This document shows, piece by piece, positions 28,104 through 37,567 of a stretch of 64,000 nucleotides of DNA (its first letter is position 1; each line of letters opens with the position of its first letter). The position numbers and the translations under genes are program-made. The notes beneath the pieces are model-generated. The model was given only the letters and a program-made list of their open reading frames with translations. It ran no database searches and was not told where the DNA came from. Source of the DNA: Ancylomarina subtilis (lineage in GTDB: Bacteria; Bacteroidota; Bacteroidia; Bacteroidales; Marinifilaceae); NCBI RefSeq assembly GCF_004217115.1, contig NZ_SHKN01000005.1:50143-114142 (forward strand), read 5' to 3'.

Positions 28104-28221
28104 AATTAAAACAATCACAAATTACAGTTCAGCAGTAAAAATCGACAGCTGGGTCAATCTCTTTTTGAACTCCATTTTACATTCAACAATTTTACAATCA
28201 CAAACTAAAAAAAAGAATATC

Positions 28222-28851
28222 ATGAAAAAAATCACACTACTAATACTGCTTATTACAGGCCAAATATTAATGTGTTCAGCACAAAGCAAGTATGAAAAAG
28301 GGATGAGTGAAGCGCTGCAATTGTGGGGCGACCAGAAACCGATGGAGTCCATTGCACTTTTCGAGCGCATTGCATCAGTCGAAAAGGAAAACTGGTTACC
28401 CAAATATTACATGGGACTTATTTATACCACCAAAGTATTAAATGGAAAAGATAAAAAAGGAGCCGATATTTTACTTGAAAAGGCACAGAAACAAGTTGAT
28501 TTAGCGATGAAATGCTCTGCAAACAATTCAGAAATTTACTGCCTGCAAGGTCTGATTAATACGGCTTGGATCACTCTGGATCCGATGAACAACGGACAAA
28601 AACTGTCAGCTGTAACAATAGGGAACTACAAAAAAGCAATTGCATTGAATGAAAACAATCCACGCGCACTGTATTTGCTGGCTGAATTTCAGATTAATAT
28701 GGCCCGCATGTTCTCGCAGGATACCAAATCCTATTATGAGATGATCAAATCATCATTAAAAAAGTTTGATAACTTTAAAGCTCCTTCTGCTTTTTATCCA
28801 AACTGGGGAAGAAACAGAGCAGAACAACTATTAAAGTCCAGAGATGAATAA
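28222..28851 (+). CDS. Exported TPR-like protein
   Basis: 209 residues from the ATG at 28222 (signal MKKITLLILLITGQILMCSAQ). The frame is open upstream to 28042, but that part overlaps the receptor gene and lacks a signal. Helical repeats are visible (EALQLWGDQKPMESIALFERIASVEKENWLPKYYMGLIY, KKAIALNENNPRALYLLAEFQINMA), so it is a small periplasmic TPR protein. Its stop overlaps the start of the kinase gene by 8 bp. Its place between receptor and kinase suggests a link between import and signalling, but that is inference. Confidence 0.75.
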   Translation: MKKITLLILLITGQILMCSAQSKYEKGMSEALQLWGDQKPMESIALFERIASVEKENWLPKYYMGLIYTTKVLNGKDKKGADILLEKAQKQVDLAMKCSANNSEIYCLQGLINTAWITLDPMNNGQKLSAVTIGNYKKAIALNENNPRALYLLAEFQINMARMFSQDTKSYYEMIKSSLKKFDNFKAPSAFYPNWGRNRAEQLLKSRDE

Positions 28852-29896
28852 TTACAGAGCAAAAAGAGGCGAACTGCCAACACAGATATTCAAAAGCCTG
28901 AAGGTGGGCCTTAATATCACCCTAATCTTCACGCTTATCAGTTCACTTATCATGTTTCGTCACATGAGTTTGATGCGGATATGGTATGCCTTCCTGATAT
29001 CCGGCATGTATTCATTCGGCATTGGAACAGGTTGCTCGCTAATCTCAATGCTTCTGGATTGGAAAATCGATTGGATTACACAAACCCGAAAACGGGTGTT
29101 TTACGGCCTTATCACTACCCTTGTATACACAACCTTTGTTGTTCTTTTGGTCAACTATTATCGTATGGTTACCATCCAGGGAATTTCAACTGAAGCATTC
29201 TGGTCAGCTTCTAAGATCTGGCAACATCTGTTTTACATTATTCTTTCCCTTGGCATTGCTGTTTTTTTTCATGCCAAAGGATTTATGAGAGAATGGAAAC
29301 ATTCCGTTACCCTTCAGAACGAATTGGAAAAAGAGAATCTTGCTTCTCAATACGAAGCTTTAAAAAGCCAAATCGATCCTCACTTTCTATTCAATAGCCT
29401 GAATGTACTGTCATCACTTGTTGATGAAGACACAGTCTTAGCACAAAAATTTATCAATCGACTATCACATATTTATCGCTATGTACTCGATCAAAAGGAC
29501 AAAGAATTAGTGTGTTTGGAAGAAGAGTTGAACTTTGCAGATCAATACATTTTTTTACAAAAGATACGATTCGAAAAAGGAGTTACTCTAAATACACACA
29601 TTAATTATGCGAGTCATAATTATTTAACGATTCCTCTGGCTCTTCAGATTTTGCTTGAAAATATTTTTAAACACAACGCAATATCCGACGAAAAGCCAAT
29701 CTTTATCAAGATAGAAACCCAAGGTGATTTTTTAATAGTTAGCAATACAATCAATAAAAAGAATACGATTCAAAGGTCTCACAATTTGGGTTTGGATAAT
29801 ATAAAAGCCCGTTACAAATATTTCACAGATGTTGATGTTATTGTAGAAGAAACCCCGGAACAATTTTGTGTTAAACTTCCCCTTATCCCCAATTAA
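28844..29896 (+). CDS. LytS/YehU-type sensor histidine kinase
   Basis: 350 residues. Four transmembrane helices (about 22-38, 46-70, 85-105 and 127-143) are followed by the His_kinase domain, with the phosphorylated H180 in QIDPHFLFNSLNVLSSLVDED. A compact ATPase part follows (LALQILLENIFKHN as N-box, LGLDNIKARYKYF as G-box). The ATG overlaps the stop of the TPR gene, so translation is coupled. The response regulator starts 3 bp after its end. There is no large periplasmic sensor domain, so a signal may come through the membrane helices or the neighbouring TPR protein or receptor. Confidence 0.92.
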   Translation: MNNYRAKRGELPTQIFKSLKVGLNITLIFTLISSLIMFRHMSLMRIWYAFLISGMYSFGIGTGCSLISMLLDWKIDWITQTRKRVFYGLITTLVYTTFVVLLVNYYRMVTIQGISTEAFWSASKIWQHLFYIILSLGIAVFFHAKGFMREWKHSVTLQNELEKENLASQYEALKSQIDPHFLFNSLNVLSSLVDEDTVLAQKFINRLSHIYRYVLDQKDKELVCLEEELNFADQYIFLQKIRFEKGVTLNTHINYASHNYLTIPLALQILLENIFKHNAISDEKPIFIKIETQGDFLIVSNTINKKNTIQRSHNLGLDNIKARYKYFTDVDVIVEETPEQFCVKLPLIPN

Positions 29897-29898
29897 TA

Positions 29899-30660
29899 AT
29901 GATGAATGTAGTTATAATAGAAGATGAAAAACCTGCAGCACGCAGATTGGAGCGAATGCTGAATACTGAAGGCCTCAGTGTGATAAAAACGCTCCATTCG
30001 GTTGCCAAAGCTAAAGAGTGGTTCCGAGAAAATGAGCAACCCGAATTAATTTTTCTGGACATTCAACTTTCCGATGGCTTGAGCTTTGAAATATTTGAAC
30101 AGATAGAAATCTCATCGAGTATTATTTTTACAACTGCTTACGATCAGTATGCCTTAAAAGCATTCAAACTCAACAGCATCGATTATCTGCTTAAGCCTAT
30201 CGAAGAAGATGACTTACAGAAGGCAATCGAAAAATACAAGCACTTTAATCCTACTAAAGAAAAACAGCAGCCCTCCCTGCCCATGGAGCAGATTAAACAG
30301 TTGTTGTCATCCTATCAAAACAATTATAAAGAGCGATTTACTGTAAAGGTGGGGCAACATATCCGCAGTATTAAAACCGAAGAGATCGAATGTTTTTACA
30401 GTGAGAATAAAGCCAGTTTCATCTATACAAAAACCGGACGTAATTACCCCATAGACAACTCTCTTGAACAATTGGAAGACTTACTCGACCCACTTGTCTT
30501 CTTCAGGGTAAGCCGAAAATATTTTGTCCATATAGATTCAATAAAGGATATAATCGCTTATTCAAACAGTCGCCTGAAAATTAAAATGAACAACTTCCAA
30601 GAGGATGAAATCATCGTCAGCCGGGAAAGGGTGAAAGATTTTAAAAGCTGGTTGGGTTAA
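29899..30660 (+). CDS. LytTR-family response regulator
   Basis: 253 residues. The receiver domain has the acidic pair near VVIIEDEKPAARR, phospho-acceptor D54 in LIFLDIQLSDG, the conserved TAYDQYALKAF segment and lysine in DYLLKPIEEDDL. It is joined to a C-terminal LytTR DNA-binding domain (about 145-250, FTVKVGQHIRSIKTEEIECFYSENKASFIYT and FFRVSRKYFVHIDSIKDI). It is the partner of the kinase directly upstream and the last gene before a terminator. An alternative start one codon later is equally possible. Confidence 0.93.
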   Translation: MMNVVIIEDEKPAARRLERMLNTEGLSVIKTLHSVAKAKEWFRENEQPELIFLDIQLSDGLSFEIFEQIEISSSIIFTTAYDQYALKAFKLNSIDYLLKPIEEDDLQKAIEKYKHFNPTKEKQQPSLPMEQIKQLLSSYQNNYKERFTVKVGQHIRSIKTEEIECFYSENKASFIYTKTGRNYPIDNSLEQLEDLLDPLVFFRVSRKYFVHIDSIKDIIAYSNSRLKIKMNNFQEDEIIVSRERVKDFKSWLG

Positions 30661-30682
30661 ACATCACAATCACATGCATAAA

Positions 30683-30714
30683 AAAAGGAGAAACTCCCCA
30701 AAGCTTCTCCTTTT
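30683..30714. terminator. Bidirectional terminator between the LytTR regulator and deoD
   Basis: AAAAGGAGAA (30683-30692) pairs perfectly with TTCTCCTTTT (30705-30714) across a 12-base loop, with A/T runs on both sides. It serves both convergent genes. Confidence 0.82.
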
Positions 30715-30739
30715 AAAATGCAATCTATTTAGATCTAAA

Positions 30740-31456
30740 TTATTGCTTGATTGCAGTTTCCAAACCGATTGTAATCATTGTATTCAATGATGTTTGACGC
30801 TCTTCAGCGGTTGTTTCTTCTCCTGTTAAGATATGATCGCTAACTGTCAAAATAGCCAAAGCTTTAGCCTTGTGACGAGCTGCAATTGTATATAATGCAG
30901 TGGCTTCCATTTCTACAGCTAAAACACCGTAGTCAGCCCAAATTTTAAATGGTTCCGGATTATTGTCCAAGTCATGGTAAAAGATATCAGAGGTTAAAGT
31001 TGATCCAACTTTAATATTAACGCCCTGCTCTTTAGCAGACTGGTGTGCATCAGTCAACAAACCAAAATCAGCACATGGTGCATAATCCATACCTTTGAAA
31101 AGGTTTCTGTTCATTGCTGAATCGGTACATGATGTCATTGCCAGGATCACATCAAAAACTTTCACATCGTGATTGAATGAACCACAAGTTCCGATACGAA
31201 TAACATTCTTAACACCATATTGAGTGATTAACTCGTGAGTATAAATCCCAATTGAAGGCACACCCATACCCGTACCTTGTACAGAAATACGCTTTCCTTT
31301 ATAAGTTCCGGTGAAACCTAACATATTTCTCACCTTATTATAACAAACAACATCTTCAAGGAAGTTATCTGCAATGTATTTCGCTCTTAATGGATCTCCT
31401 GGTAATAGGATGGTTTCCGCGATATCACCCATTTTAGCCTCGTTGTGTGCACTCAT
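30740..31456 (-). CDS. deoD: DeoD-type purine nucleoside phosphorylase
   Basis: 238 residues, the standard length of the hexameric bacterial enzyme. It splits purine nucleosides with phosphate. Motifs are [18 protein letters not shown] (phosphate site, about 16-33), [27 protein letters not shown], and the nucleoside site [15 protein letters not shown] followed by [11 protein letters not shown]. It is a single-gene unit with its own promoter (31538-31568). It fits the purine salvage role shared with apt at 7.7 kb. Confidence 0.95.
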   Translation of the reverse strand: MSAHNEAKMGDIAETILLPGDPLRAKYIADNFLEDVVCYNKVRNMLGFTGTYKGKRISVQGTGMGVPSIGIYTHELITQYGVKNVIRIGTCGSFNHDVKVFDVILAMTSCTDSAMNRNLFKGMDYAPCADFGLLTDAHQSAKEQGVNIKVGSTLTSDIFYHDLDNNPEPFKIWADYGVLAVEMEATALYTIAARHKAKALAILTVSDHILTGEETTAEERQTSLNTMITIGLETAIKQ

Positions 31457-31537
31457 AGTATTAATTTTAAATGTGTTTCAATCAAAAGGTGTTATCCTGG
31501 AAACAATCTATAACAGTATATATTGCGCAAGGATACA

Positions 31538-31568
31538 CAAATCTATAAAAGATTTTAAACACTTTCAA
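31538..31568 (-). promoter_or_regulatory. Bacteroidota-type promoter of deoD
   Basis: On the minus strand the -7 element TAGATTTG (31538-31545) matches the consensus exactly, with TTG (31566-31568) 20 bases upstream. The transcript leader would be about 75 bases. Confidence 0.55.
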
Positions 31569-31736
31569 CAAAGAGAGATGGATGATATAAATGGTTGGAT
31601 TGTAGTAATCCTAAATCGGTAAAAAGGTTAAATTACCCCTAATAAAACCCCAATTTACTTCTTTTCGGATTTTCAGCTCGCTAAAATAATGCTTTTGTTC
31701 GGGGATTCAAAATTAGAGATCATAAAATAACATGTC

Positions 31737-32189
31737 TTATCTTTTCTTCACAAAAAAGCGCTTTACCAAATCAGCACAATCCTCTTCGAGAATGCCGGTT
31801 ATAAGTTCTGTACGAGGATGGAGTGGCGAGGGTGAAAATGCCGTAAAACCTCTTTTTTTGTCTCCCGCACCATAAACGATACGACTAATCTGCGACCAGG
31901 CTAAAGCGCCAGCACACATATTGCAGGGTTCAAGTGTCACATACAGGGTACAATCCTTCAGATACTTTCCGCCTAAATAATTTGCCGCAGCTGTAATCGC
32001 TTGCATTTCGGCATGTGCAGTCACATCATTTAAGCGTTCGGTTAAATTATGTGCTCTAGCAATAATTCGGTTATTACAAACAACAATAGCTCCCACGGGT
32101 ATTTCATCCTCATCAAAGGCCTTATGGGCTTCTTCCAAAGCTTGTTTCATAAAATATTCATCAGAAAACGGATTGATCATTTCTTCCAT
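31737..32189 (-). CDS. tadA: tRNA(adenosine-34) deaminase / nucleoside deaminase
   Basis: 150 residues, normal for TadA. The zinc and catalytic residues are in TAHAEMQAI (HAE) and EPCNMCAGAL (PCxxC). The N-terminal YFMKQALEEAHKAFDEDEIPVGAIVV is typical of the family. It converts the wobble adenosine of tRNA-Arg to inosine. A guanine deaminase role cannot be excluded from sequence alone. Divergent from aspS, 182 bp away. Confidence 0.88.
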   Translation of the reverse strand: MEEMINPFSDEYFMKQALEEAHKAFDEDEIPVGAIVVCNNRIIARAHNLTERLNDVTAHAEMQAITAAANYLGGKYLKDCTLYVTLEPCNMCAGALAWSQISRIVYGAGDKKRGFTAFSPSPLHPRTELITGILEEDCADLVKRFFVKKR

Positions 32190-32339
32190 AAAGTCTGTAT
32201 TTCAAAATTATTGTCGTTTGTCTTGACAGATATTTTAAATAAAAGCCTCATTCTCTTCTTTAGTGTGTCAGTAAACAAGATAAAAAGTAAAAGCCTGCCC
32301 TATTTCAAAAAAAATCTGTTCTAATTCACAAAAACTTAG

Positions 32340-32347
32340 TATTTTCG
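32340..32347 (+). promoter_or_regulatory. Probable -7 element of the aspS promoter
   Basis: TATTTTCG at 32340-32347 is close to TAnnTTTG (one mismatch) and is followed by a purine-rich start region and the aspS ATG at 32372. The -33 box is not clear. Confidence 0.4.
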
Positions 32348-32371
32348 CAAAGTTAATAAAATAGGAATAAG

Positions 32372-34132
32372 ATGTATAGAACTCATACTTGTGGTGAATT
32401 AAGAATTCAGAATGTAAAGGAAACAGTAACCCTTAGTGGTTGGGTGCAAAAAGCACGTGATCTGGGAGGAATGACATTTGTCGATCTGCGTGATCGTTAT
32501 GGAATTACTCAATTTGTTTTCGATATGGAAACAAATCCGGAGCTTTGTGCTCAGGCTAGAAAACTAGGTCGTGAATTTGTTGTTGCAATTACCGGAACCG
32601 TTCAGGAACGTCAAAGCAAAAACTCAAAAATTCCAACCGGAGATGTTGAGATCATTGCTGAAAAAGTTGAAGTCTTGAGTAAGTCAATTATCCCTCCTTT
32701 TACTATCGAAGATAATACCGATGGCGGCGACGAGTTGAGAATGAAATACCGTTACCTTGATTTACGTCGTAACTGTGTTCGTGAGAACCTTGTGATTCGT
32801 CATAAGATGGGAATCGAAATTCGTAATTTCCTTGACCAACTGGATTTTATTGAAACAGAAACACCTGTTTTAATCAAGTCTACTCCTGAAGGAGCACGTG
32901 ACTTTATTGTGCCATCACGTATGAATCCAGGCGAATTTTACGCTCTGCCACAGTCACCACAGGTGTTCAAACAACTGTTGATGATTTCCGGTTTCGACCG
33001 TTATTACCAAATTGTAAAATGTTTCCGCGACGAAGACCTTCGTGCTGACCGTCAGCCTGAGTTTACTCAGATTGATTGTGAGATGGCATTCGTTGAACAA
33101 GATGATATCTTAAATACTTTCGAAAGCCTAACCAAACATTTATTCAAAAAATTGAAAGATGTTGAATTAAACTTCGATTTCCCTAAGTTGGACTATGCTG
33201 ATGCCATGAAATACTATGGTAACGATAAGCCTGACACCCGTTTCGATATGAAATTTGTTGACCTTAGTGTTATTGCTAAAGGGAATGATTTCAAAGTATT
33301 TGATGATGCTGAATACATTGGTGCAATCTGTGCGACAGGATGTGCAAACTACACTCGTAAGCAATTGGATAAGCTAACTGACTTTGTGAAAAAACCACAA
33401 ATCGGCGCTAAAGGTTTGGTTTACGTTAAATATAACGAAGATGGTTCATTCAAATCATCTGTAGATAAATTTTACTCTGCCGAGCACCTTCAAAAATGGG
33501 CTGATGCTTGTCAGGCAAAACCTGGTGACTTATTATTAATTCTTGTTGGTGATCGCAACACAACACTCCCTCAACTTTCGGAGTTGCGTCTTGAAATGGG
33601 GTCTCAACTTGGACTTAGAGATAATACGAAATTCTCTCCTCTTTGGGTTGTTGACTTCCCTCTATTGGAATGGGATGAAGATTCTAAGCGATTCCACGCC
33701 ATGCACCATCCGTTTACATCACCTAAAAAAGAGGATCTACACTTGTTAGAGACTGATCCGGGAGCTGTTCGCGCAAATGCTTATGACTTAGTTATTAACG
33801 GTGTTGAAATTGGAGGTGGTTCTATTCGTATTCACGATACAGACCTTCAAGCTCAAATGTTTAAGCATTTAGGTTTCACAGATGAAGAAGCTCAAGAGCA
33901 ATTTGGATTCCTAATGAATGCGTTCAAATATGGTGCACCTCCACATGGTGGAATTGCTTTCGGATTTGACCGTTTGGCATCTCTATTTGCTGGCATTGAG
34001 TCTATCCGCGACGTCATTGCTTTCCCTAAGAATAATTCAGGACGCGATGTGATGATTGATTCACCATCGACGATTGCTGAATCACAATTAGAAGAACTAA
34101 ATTTAGCACTAAAAGCAGTTGAGAAGAAATAA
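32372..34132 (+). CDS. aspS: Aspartyl-tRNA synthetase
   Basis: 586 residues, full length for the bacterial class II type. It has an N-terminal OB-fold ([27 protein letters not shown]) and class II motif 2 ([18 protein letters not shown], where the synthetase binds ATP). The bacterial GAD insertion spans about residues 290-410, and motif 3 is [13 protein letters not shown] near the C-terminus. Charges tRNA-Asp with aspartate. A single-gene unit with a strong terminator after it. Confidence 0.96.
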   Translation: MYRTHTCGELRIQNVKETVTLSGWVQKARDLGGMTFVDLRDRYGITQFVFDMETNPELCAQARKLGREFVVAITGTVQERQSKNSKIPTGDVEIIAEKVEVLSKSIIPPFTIEDNTDGGDELRMKYRYLDLRRNCVRENLVIRHKMGIEIRNFLDQLDFIETETPVLIKSTPEGARDFIVPSRMNPGEFYALPQSPQVFKQLLMISGFDRYYQIVKCFRDEDLRADRQPEFTQIDCEMAFVEQDDILNTFESLTKHLFKKLKDVELNFDFPKLDYADAMKYYGNDKPDTRFDMKFVDLSVIAKGNDFKVFDDAEYIGAICATGCANYTRKQLDKLTDFVKKPQIGAKGLVYVKYNEDGSFKSSVDKFYSAEHLQKWADACQAKPGDLLLILVGDRNTTLPQLSELRLEMGSQLGLRDNTKFSPLWVVDFPLLEWDEDSKRFHAMHHPFTSPKKEDLHLLETDPGAVRANAYDLVINGVEIGGGSIRIHDTDLQAQMFKHLGFTDEEAQEQFGFLMNAFKYGAPPHGGIAFGFDRLASLFAGIESIRDVIAFPKNNSGRDVMIDSPSTIAESQLEELNLALKAVEKK

Positions 34133-34158
34133 TTCTCAGGCTCTTAATTACACATATC

Positions 34159-34190
34159 AAAAGGCTATCTCAAATGGGATAGCCTTTTTT
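34159..34190 (+). terminator. Terminator of aspS
   Basis: AAAAGGCTATC (34159-34169) and GATAGCCTTTT (34178-34188) form an eleven-base stem, followed by T to 34190. It is 27 bp past the aspS stop. Confidence 0.88.
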
Positions 34191-34213
34191 CATATCGCCT
34201 CAGCTGATATAAA

Positions 34214-34252
34214 ACAAAAAAAAGACCAACGAAAATTAATTCGATGGTCTTT
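34214..34252 (-). terminator. Terminator of the 95-residue protein gene
   Basis: AAAGACCA (34221-34228) pairs with TGGTCTTT (34245-34252) across 16 bases. The minus strand continues into a run of T (plus strand A at 34214-34220). Confidence 0.65.
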
Positions 34253-34272
34253 ACAATATCAATTAAAATAGA

Positions 34273-34560
34273 CTACCAGTCCACTTCGTCTTCTTCCTCA
34301 CTTTTATCTACAAGGCCTTTTTCACGCTTGATCATGTCCTTGTACATCGCACGCATGAATAAACAACCATGTTTAACAGCCTCATCCTTGCTTTGAAAAT
34401 TAGCTTTAATCAAATGATGAGCAGTCATTTCAAGTTCCGGATCATCGGTATAATAATAAACACTAACATTCGGTCTACCACCTTTTTTCTTAATATCCAG
34501 TCCCATCCAGGTTTCAAAAACCTCACCGTCAACCTTTATATGTCGTTTAAACTTTATCAT
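34273..34560 (-). CDS. Conserved-looking small cytoplasmic protein, function unknown
   Basis: 95 residues without a signal or membrane segment. It starts MIKFKRHIKVDGEVFETWMGLD and ends in a highly acidic tail (DKSEEEDEVDW). Codon use and its own terminator support a real gene. I do not recognise a family. It follows the 67-residue membrane protein gene on the same strand by 36 bp. Confidence 0.6.
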   Translation of the reverse strand: MIKFKRHIKVDGEVFETWMGLDIKKKGGRPNVSVYYYTDDPELEMTAHHLIKANFQSKDEAVKHGCLFMRAMYKDMIKREKGLVDKSEEEDEVDW

Positions 34561-34596
34561 TTCAATTCTATTACTTGATAAAACAAAAGCAGAGCC

Positions 34597-34800
34597 TTAC
34601 TTCTCTTGCTCCAAATTTTTCATTTTCTTTTCCAGATTATTTAAAAGAACCATAGTAATTGTTAGTAAAAACATAACAACCAATTCAATATAAATTCCTG
34701 TTTTATCTCCTGATTCACCTGATGAATGCAGTAAATTAAGAACACTTGCTACCATAATCAGGAAGGTAGACATTATCAAAATAAATTTAATTAGTTTCAT
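34597..34800 (-). CDS. Small two-helix membrane protein
   Basis: 67 residues from the ATG at 34800 (AAGG just upstream). The open frame extends to a TTG at 34809 that is less likely. Two hydrophobic segments (MKLIKFILIMSTFLIMVASVLNLL and IELVVMFLLTITMVLL) are separated by a polar turn (HSSGESGDKTG). A charged, coiled tail (NNLEKKMKNLEQEK) follows. Function unknown. Possibly in one transcript with the 95-residue protein. Confidence 0.5.
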   Translation of the reverse strand: MKLIKFILIMSTFLIMVASVLNLLHSSGESGDKTGIYIELVVMFLLTITMVLLNNLEKKMKNLEQEK

Positions 34801-34864
34801 CCTTATCAATATTGGTAATACAATTTAATTGTGACTTGTATTAAATAGCTGATGCCACAATTAT

Positions 34865-36031
34865 CTATAAATTTTCATTTACAAAATCAGGCTTTGTTAA
34901 CTCAATCTGATTTTTTACTGGATTGGCATATATCTCAAAAAAGATTTCCTTAAGTCTCTCACGATCACCATCAACCGTTCCCAATTTTTTATCCATATGT
35001 TTTAGGAACAGATCTTTTTCCTCATCGGTATAATGATCCTGATATTCGTTGGTTTGATTCAAAATGTCAAAAGCAATATAATTATCCGGCCACAGCTTAA
35101 AATTCTTATGAATTTTATAGTCGATTAATTCAGCCAGAGCCTTAAACTTATCACGACTATCGTCCATCTCCTCTATTACATCCAACATTTCCGAAATGGG
35201 TTTCCCAACTCTAAAATGCACTCTTCCCTTTTCATTGATCATCCCTTTTAGCATGCTCAACAAATCGTCCTTAGGCGTTTTCTTATAACCGACTTCAGTC
35301 TCTTTTAGGAACAACTCACGGGATTTTAATGCATCACAAGGCTCATACTCATAAGAGATAGCGACAGGAACAATTCTTAAGGCCCTAAAATGCTCAGAGA
35401 AGGTTTTACTACCACTCATCTGCAACATTTTCAACAAACTTTGCTGTGTTCTATCGTCTCCATCCTTGGTTCTTCCTTCACGCTGTGCGATCCAGACCGA
35501 AGATTTCTTTGTATTTAGCGCATACCCAATGTATGATGACAACTGATTTGAATTGACCAGCATATCTCGAACTGAGGCATTACGTTTTACAACAAAGCTC
35601 TTATTCAACTTTACCAAATCACTGATCCAGGGTTGAATCAGAAGATTAGACCCAATAGCAATCTCCGTTGTCGAAAAGTCGTTTCTATAAAGTAGAATAT
35701 TTAACAGAGCAGAATCCAGAATAATATCTCGATGGTCAGAAATAAACAGATAACTCTCATTTTTATCCAATTTATCCAGCCCTTCGATGCTAATTCCTTT
35801 TGTGGTGTTTTTAATGATGTTATCTGCCAAAGGAACAATGAACATCGATTGAAAATCGTCAACCGTTTTTACCTGCGACAAGCTCGCTTCAATTTTTTCT
35901 CTGGATAAATCCGGAAATAATTGCAAGGCAAACTTTAAAAAATCATCATTCTTAATTAATCGTTCTATTACCTCTGGAACTTCAGAGTCGCAATAGGGAC
36001 GTATATCATCATATTCTGATTCAGAAATCAT
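34865..36031 (-). CDS. PlsC-like glycerolipid acyltransferase
   Basis: 388 residues. The central acyltransferase block has YLFISDHRDIILDSALLNILL and the following WIAQREGRTKDGDDRTQ, the places of the HX4D and FPEGTRS-type motifs. Here the histidine and aspartate are spaced HX5D (HRDIILD), or HxD if the first Asp acts. The N-terminus (SEYDDIRPYCDSEVPEVIERLIKNDDF) is the pattern of a Bacteroidota 1-acylglycerol-3-phosphate acyltransferase-like family (recall). It probably acylates a glycerolipid at the inner membrane. No membrane helix is obvious. Confidence 0.75.
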   Translation of the reverse strand: MISESEYDDIRPYCDSEVPEVIERLIKNDDFLKFALQLFPDLSREKIEASLSQVKTVDDFQSMFIVPLADNIIKNTTKGISIEGLDKLDKNESYLFISDHRDIILDSALLNILLYRNDFSTTEIAIGSNLLIQPWISDLVKLNKSFVVKRNASVRDMLVNSNQLSSYIGYALNTKKSSVWIAQREGRTKDGDDRTQQSLLKMLQMSGSKTFSEHFRALRIVPVAISYEYEPCDALKSRELFLKETEVGYKKTPKDDLLSMLKGMINEKGRVHFRVGKPISEMLDVIEEMDDSRDKFKALAELIDYKIHKNFKLWPDNYIAFDILNQTNEYQDHYTDEEKDLFLKHMDKKLGTVDGDRERLKEIFFEIYANPVKNQIELTKPDFVNENL

Positions 36032-36220
36032 TATCTAATCGAATTGGTTTTAAGGAACTGCAAAAATAAGTAAATAAAATGGATTATCTAAATACTGTCG
36101 CTTGATGCAAACTCATACACCTCAATATCAAATACTAAATTACAAAAGCAGCTGCAAAAATGTTTCATTTTGCAACTGCTTTCTATAAAATTGTTGTGAA
36201 AAATTCTTATTCTTCCTCGC

Positions 36221-37567
36221 TTAATTCCTTTTAAGACTAGTAAAATCAATAAAATCAGCAGGATTTACATTCTCTCCATTCTTCTTGACTTCCAGATGCA
36301 AATGCGGTCCTGTTGAGATACCAGATTGACCGACATAACCAATCACATCCCCTTTTTTCACTTTCTGCCCCAGATCGACATTATAACGACTCATTTGGGA
36401 ATACAAACTCGCCATACCTCCATCATGTTGGATTATTATGTAACGCCCATAAGCTTTACCCTCCACATGTTTCATTTGAAGTTGCTTAACCTGTCCATCA
36501 GCTATGGCATAAATAGGTGTGCCTTGGGGAGCTGCGATATCGATTCCTTTGTGAAACAGCATCTTTTTCTTAATAGGATGCATTCTTTCGCCATAAGGTG
36601 ATGTCATTCTCACATCGGCTGAAGCTTTAATAGGCATCATGAAATGACGGCCTGCTGGAATCGTTTTATCCTCCTTGTTCATAGATTTTATCTCGGAATA
36701 ATTGAAACTCAACATGGAAACAAAAAGGACGGGAAGTATAAGGATCAGCCTCAGATGAGCCCATACAGATGTATTTGATTTTTTAATCATTTTTATTCGT
36801 TTTAGTGTTAATGATGATTTAAAGGCGCTAGTCAGGTTTAAATTCATTTTACTTTCTACATGCTTTAGTAAACACTGTTGATAACTAATTTTGTTTGTAG
36901 CATCAACGATACAAGCCTGATCTGCACAGTATTCATGTACCTCAACCAAAGCATTTTTAAATAGATAGATAATCGGATTAAACCAAAAGAAGGCTTTAAA
37001 TAATTCGATAATAAGCAAATCGATACTATGCAACTGTTTTGAATGAATTGACTCGTGCAAAAGAATCTGCTTATTTTCTGTCTTTGAAAGAATTGACGGA
37101 TTCAGAAAGACATAACTAAAGAAAGAATACGGCGAATGAGCTTGTTCCAAATAAATCAAGTTCAAATCCCCCTCTTTTTTTATTTCATTGGCTCTAATGA
37201 TTTTAAAAATTGAAACTAAATTAAAAATGAATCGGCCTAAAATTGTTATAACACCGAGCACATAAAAAAAACAGATCCAAAAGCGATAACTAAAACTAAA
37301 TCCTTCCGCAATATTAGGTTCTGAGAACTGTAACTGATCTTCGACAGAATTTTCAAACTCCCAAACAAATTGATTGGCTTTAGCTAATTGCTCATGATCC
37401 AGCGTAAAATTAATCGTGGGCAAAACAAAAGATAATACCAGAGCCGTTAACAAATAAAAACGATTCCTTTTCACATGCGTTTCTTTGACCAATACGAGTT
37501 GATAAAAACCATAAAAAATGGCTAAACACAGGCCTGACTTAATTGAATAAAGAATAAAATCAGTCAT
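36221..37567 (-). CDS. M56 (BlaR1-like) membrane metalloprotease fused to an M23 peptidase domain
   Basis: 448 residues from the ATG at 37567, whose ATGACTGA overlaps the end of the BlaI-type gene by 8 bp. The frame is open to 37603 but the overlap start is typical for this pair. The N-terminal part is M56: membrane helices at about 8-28, 38-54, 95-122 and 272-290, zinc motif HESIH (171-175) and E212 in EVHEYCAD. Instead of a penicillin-binding sensor, the exported C-terminus (about 310-440) is an M23 endopeptidase with H339 and D343 in FHKGIDIAAPQGTPIYAIADG and HLH (422-424) in STGPHLHLEV. This links cell-wall cleavage to a BlaR-type signalling protease. Confidence 0.88.
   Translation of the reverse strand: MTDFILYSIKSGLCLAIFYGFYQLVLVKETHVKRNRFYLLTALVLSFVLPTINFTLDHEQLAKANQFVWEFENSVEDQLQFSEPNIAEGFSFSYRFWICFFYVLGVITILGRFIFNLVSIFKIIRANEIKKEGDLNLIYLEQAHSPYSFFSYVFLNPSILSKTENKQILLHESIHSKQLHSIDLLIIELFKAFFWFNPIIYLFKNALVEVHEYCADQACIVDATNKISYQQCLLKHVESKMNLNLTSAFKSSLTLKRIKMIKKSNTSVWAHLRLILILPVLFVSMLSFNYSEIKSMNKEDKTIPAGRHFMMPIKASADVRMTSPYGERMHPIKKKMLFHKGIDIAAPQGTPIYAIADGQVKQLQMKHVEGKAYGRYIIIQHDGGMASLYSQMSRYNVDLGQKVKKGDVIGYVGQSGISTGPHLHLEVKKNGENVNPADFIDFTSLKRN

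Noticed and set aside
28042..28221. Upstream extension of the TPR protein gene into the receptor gene
   Set aside because: The signal peptide begins exactly at 28222 and the extension overlaps the receptor's C-terminus in another frame.
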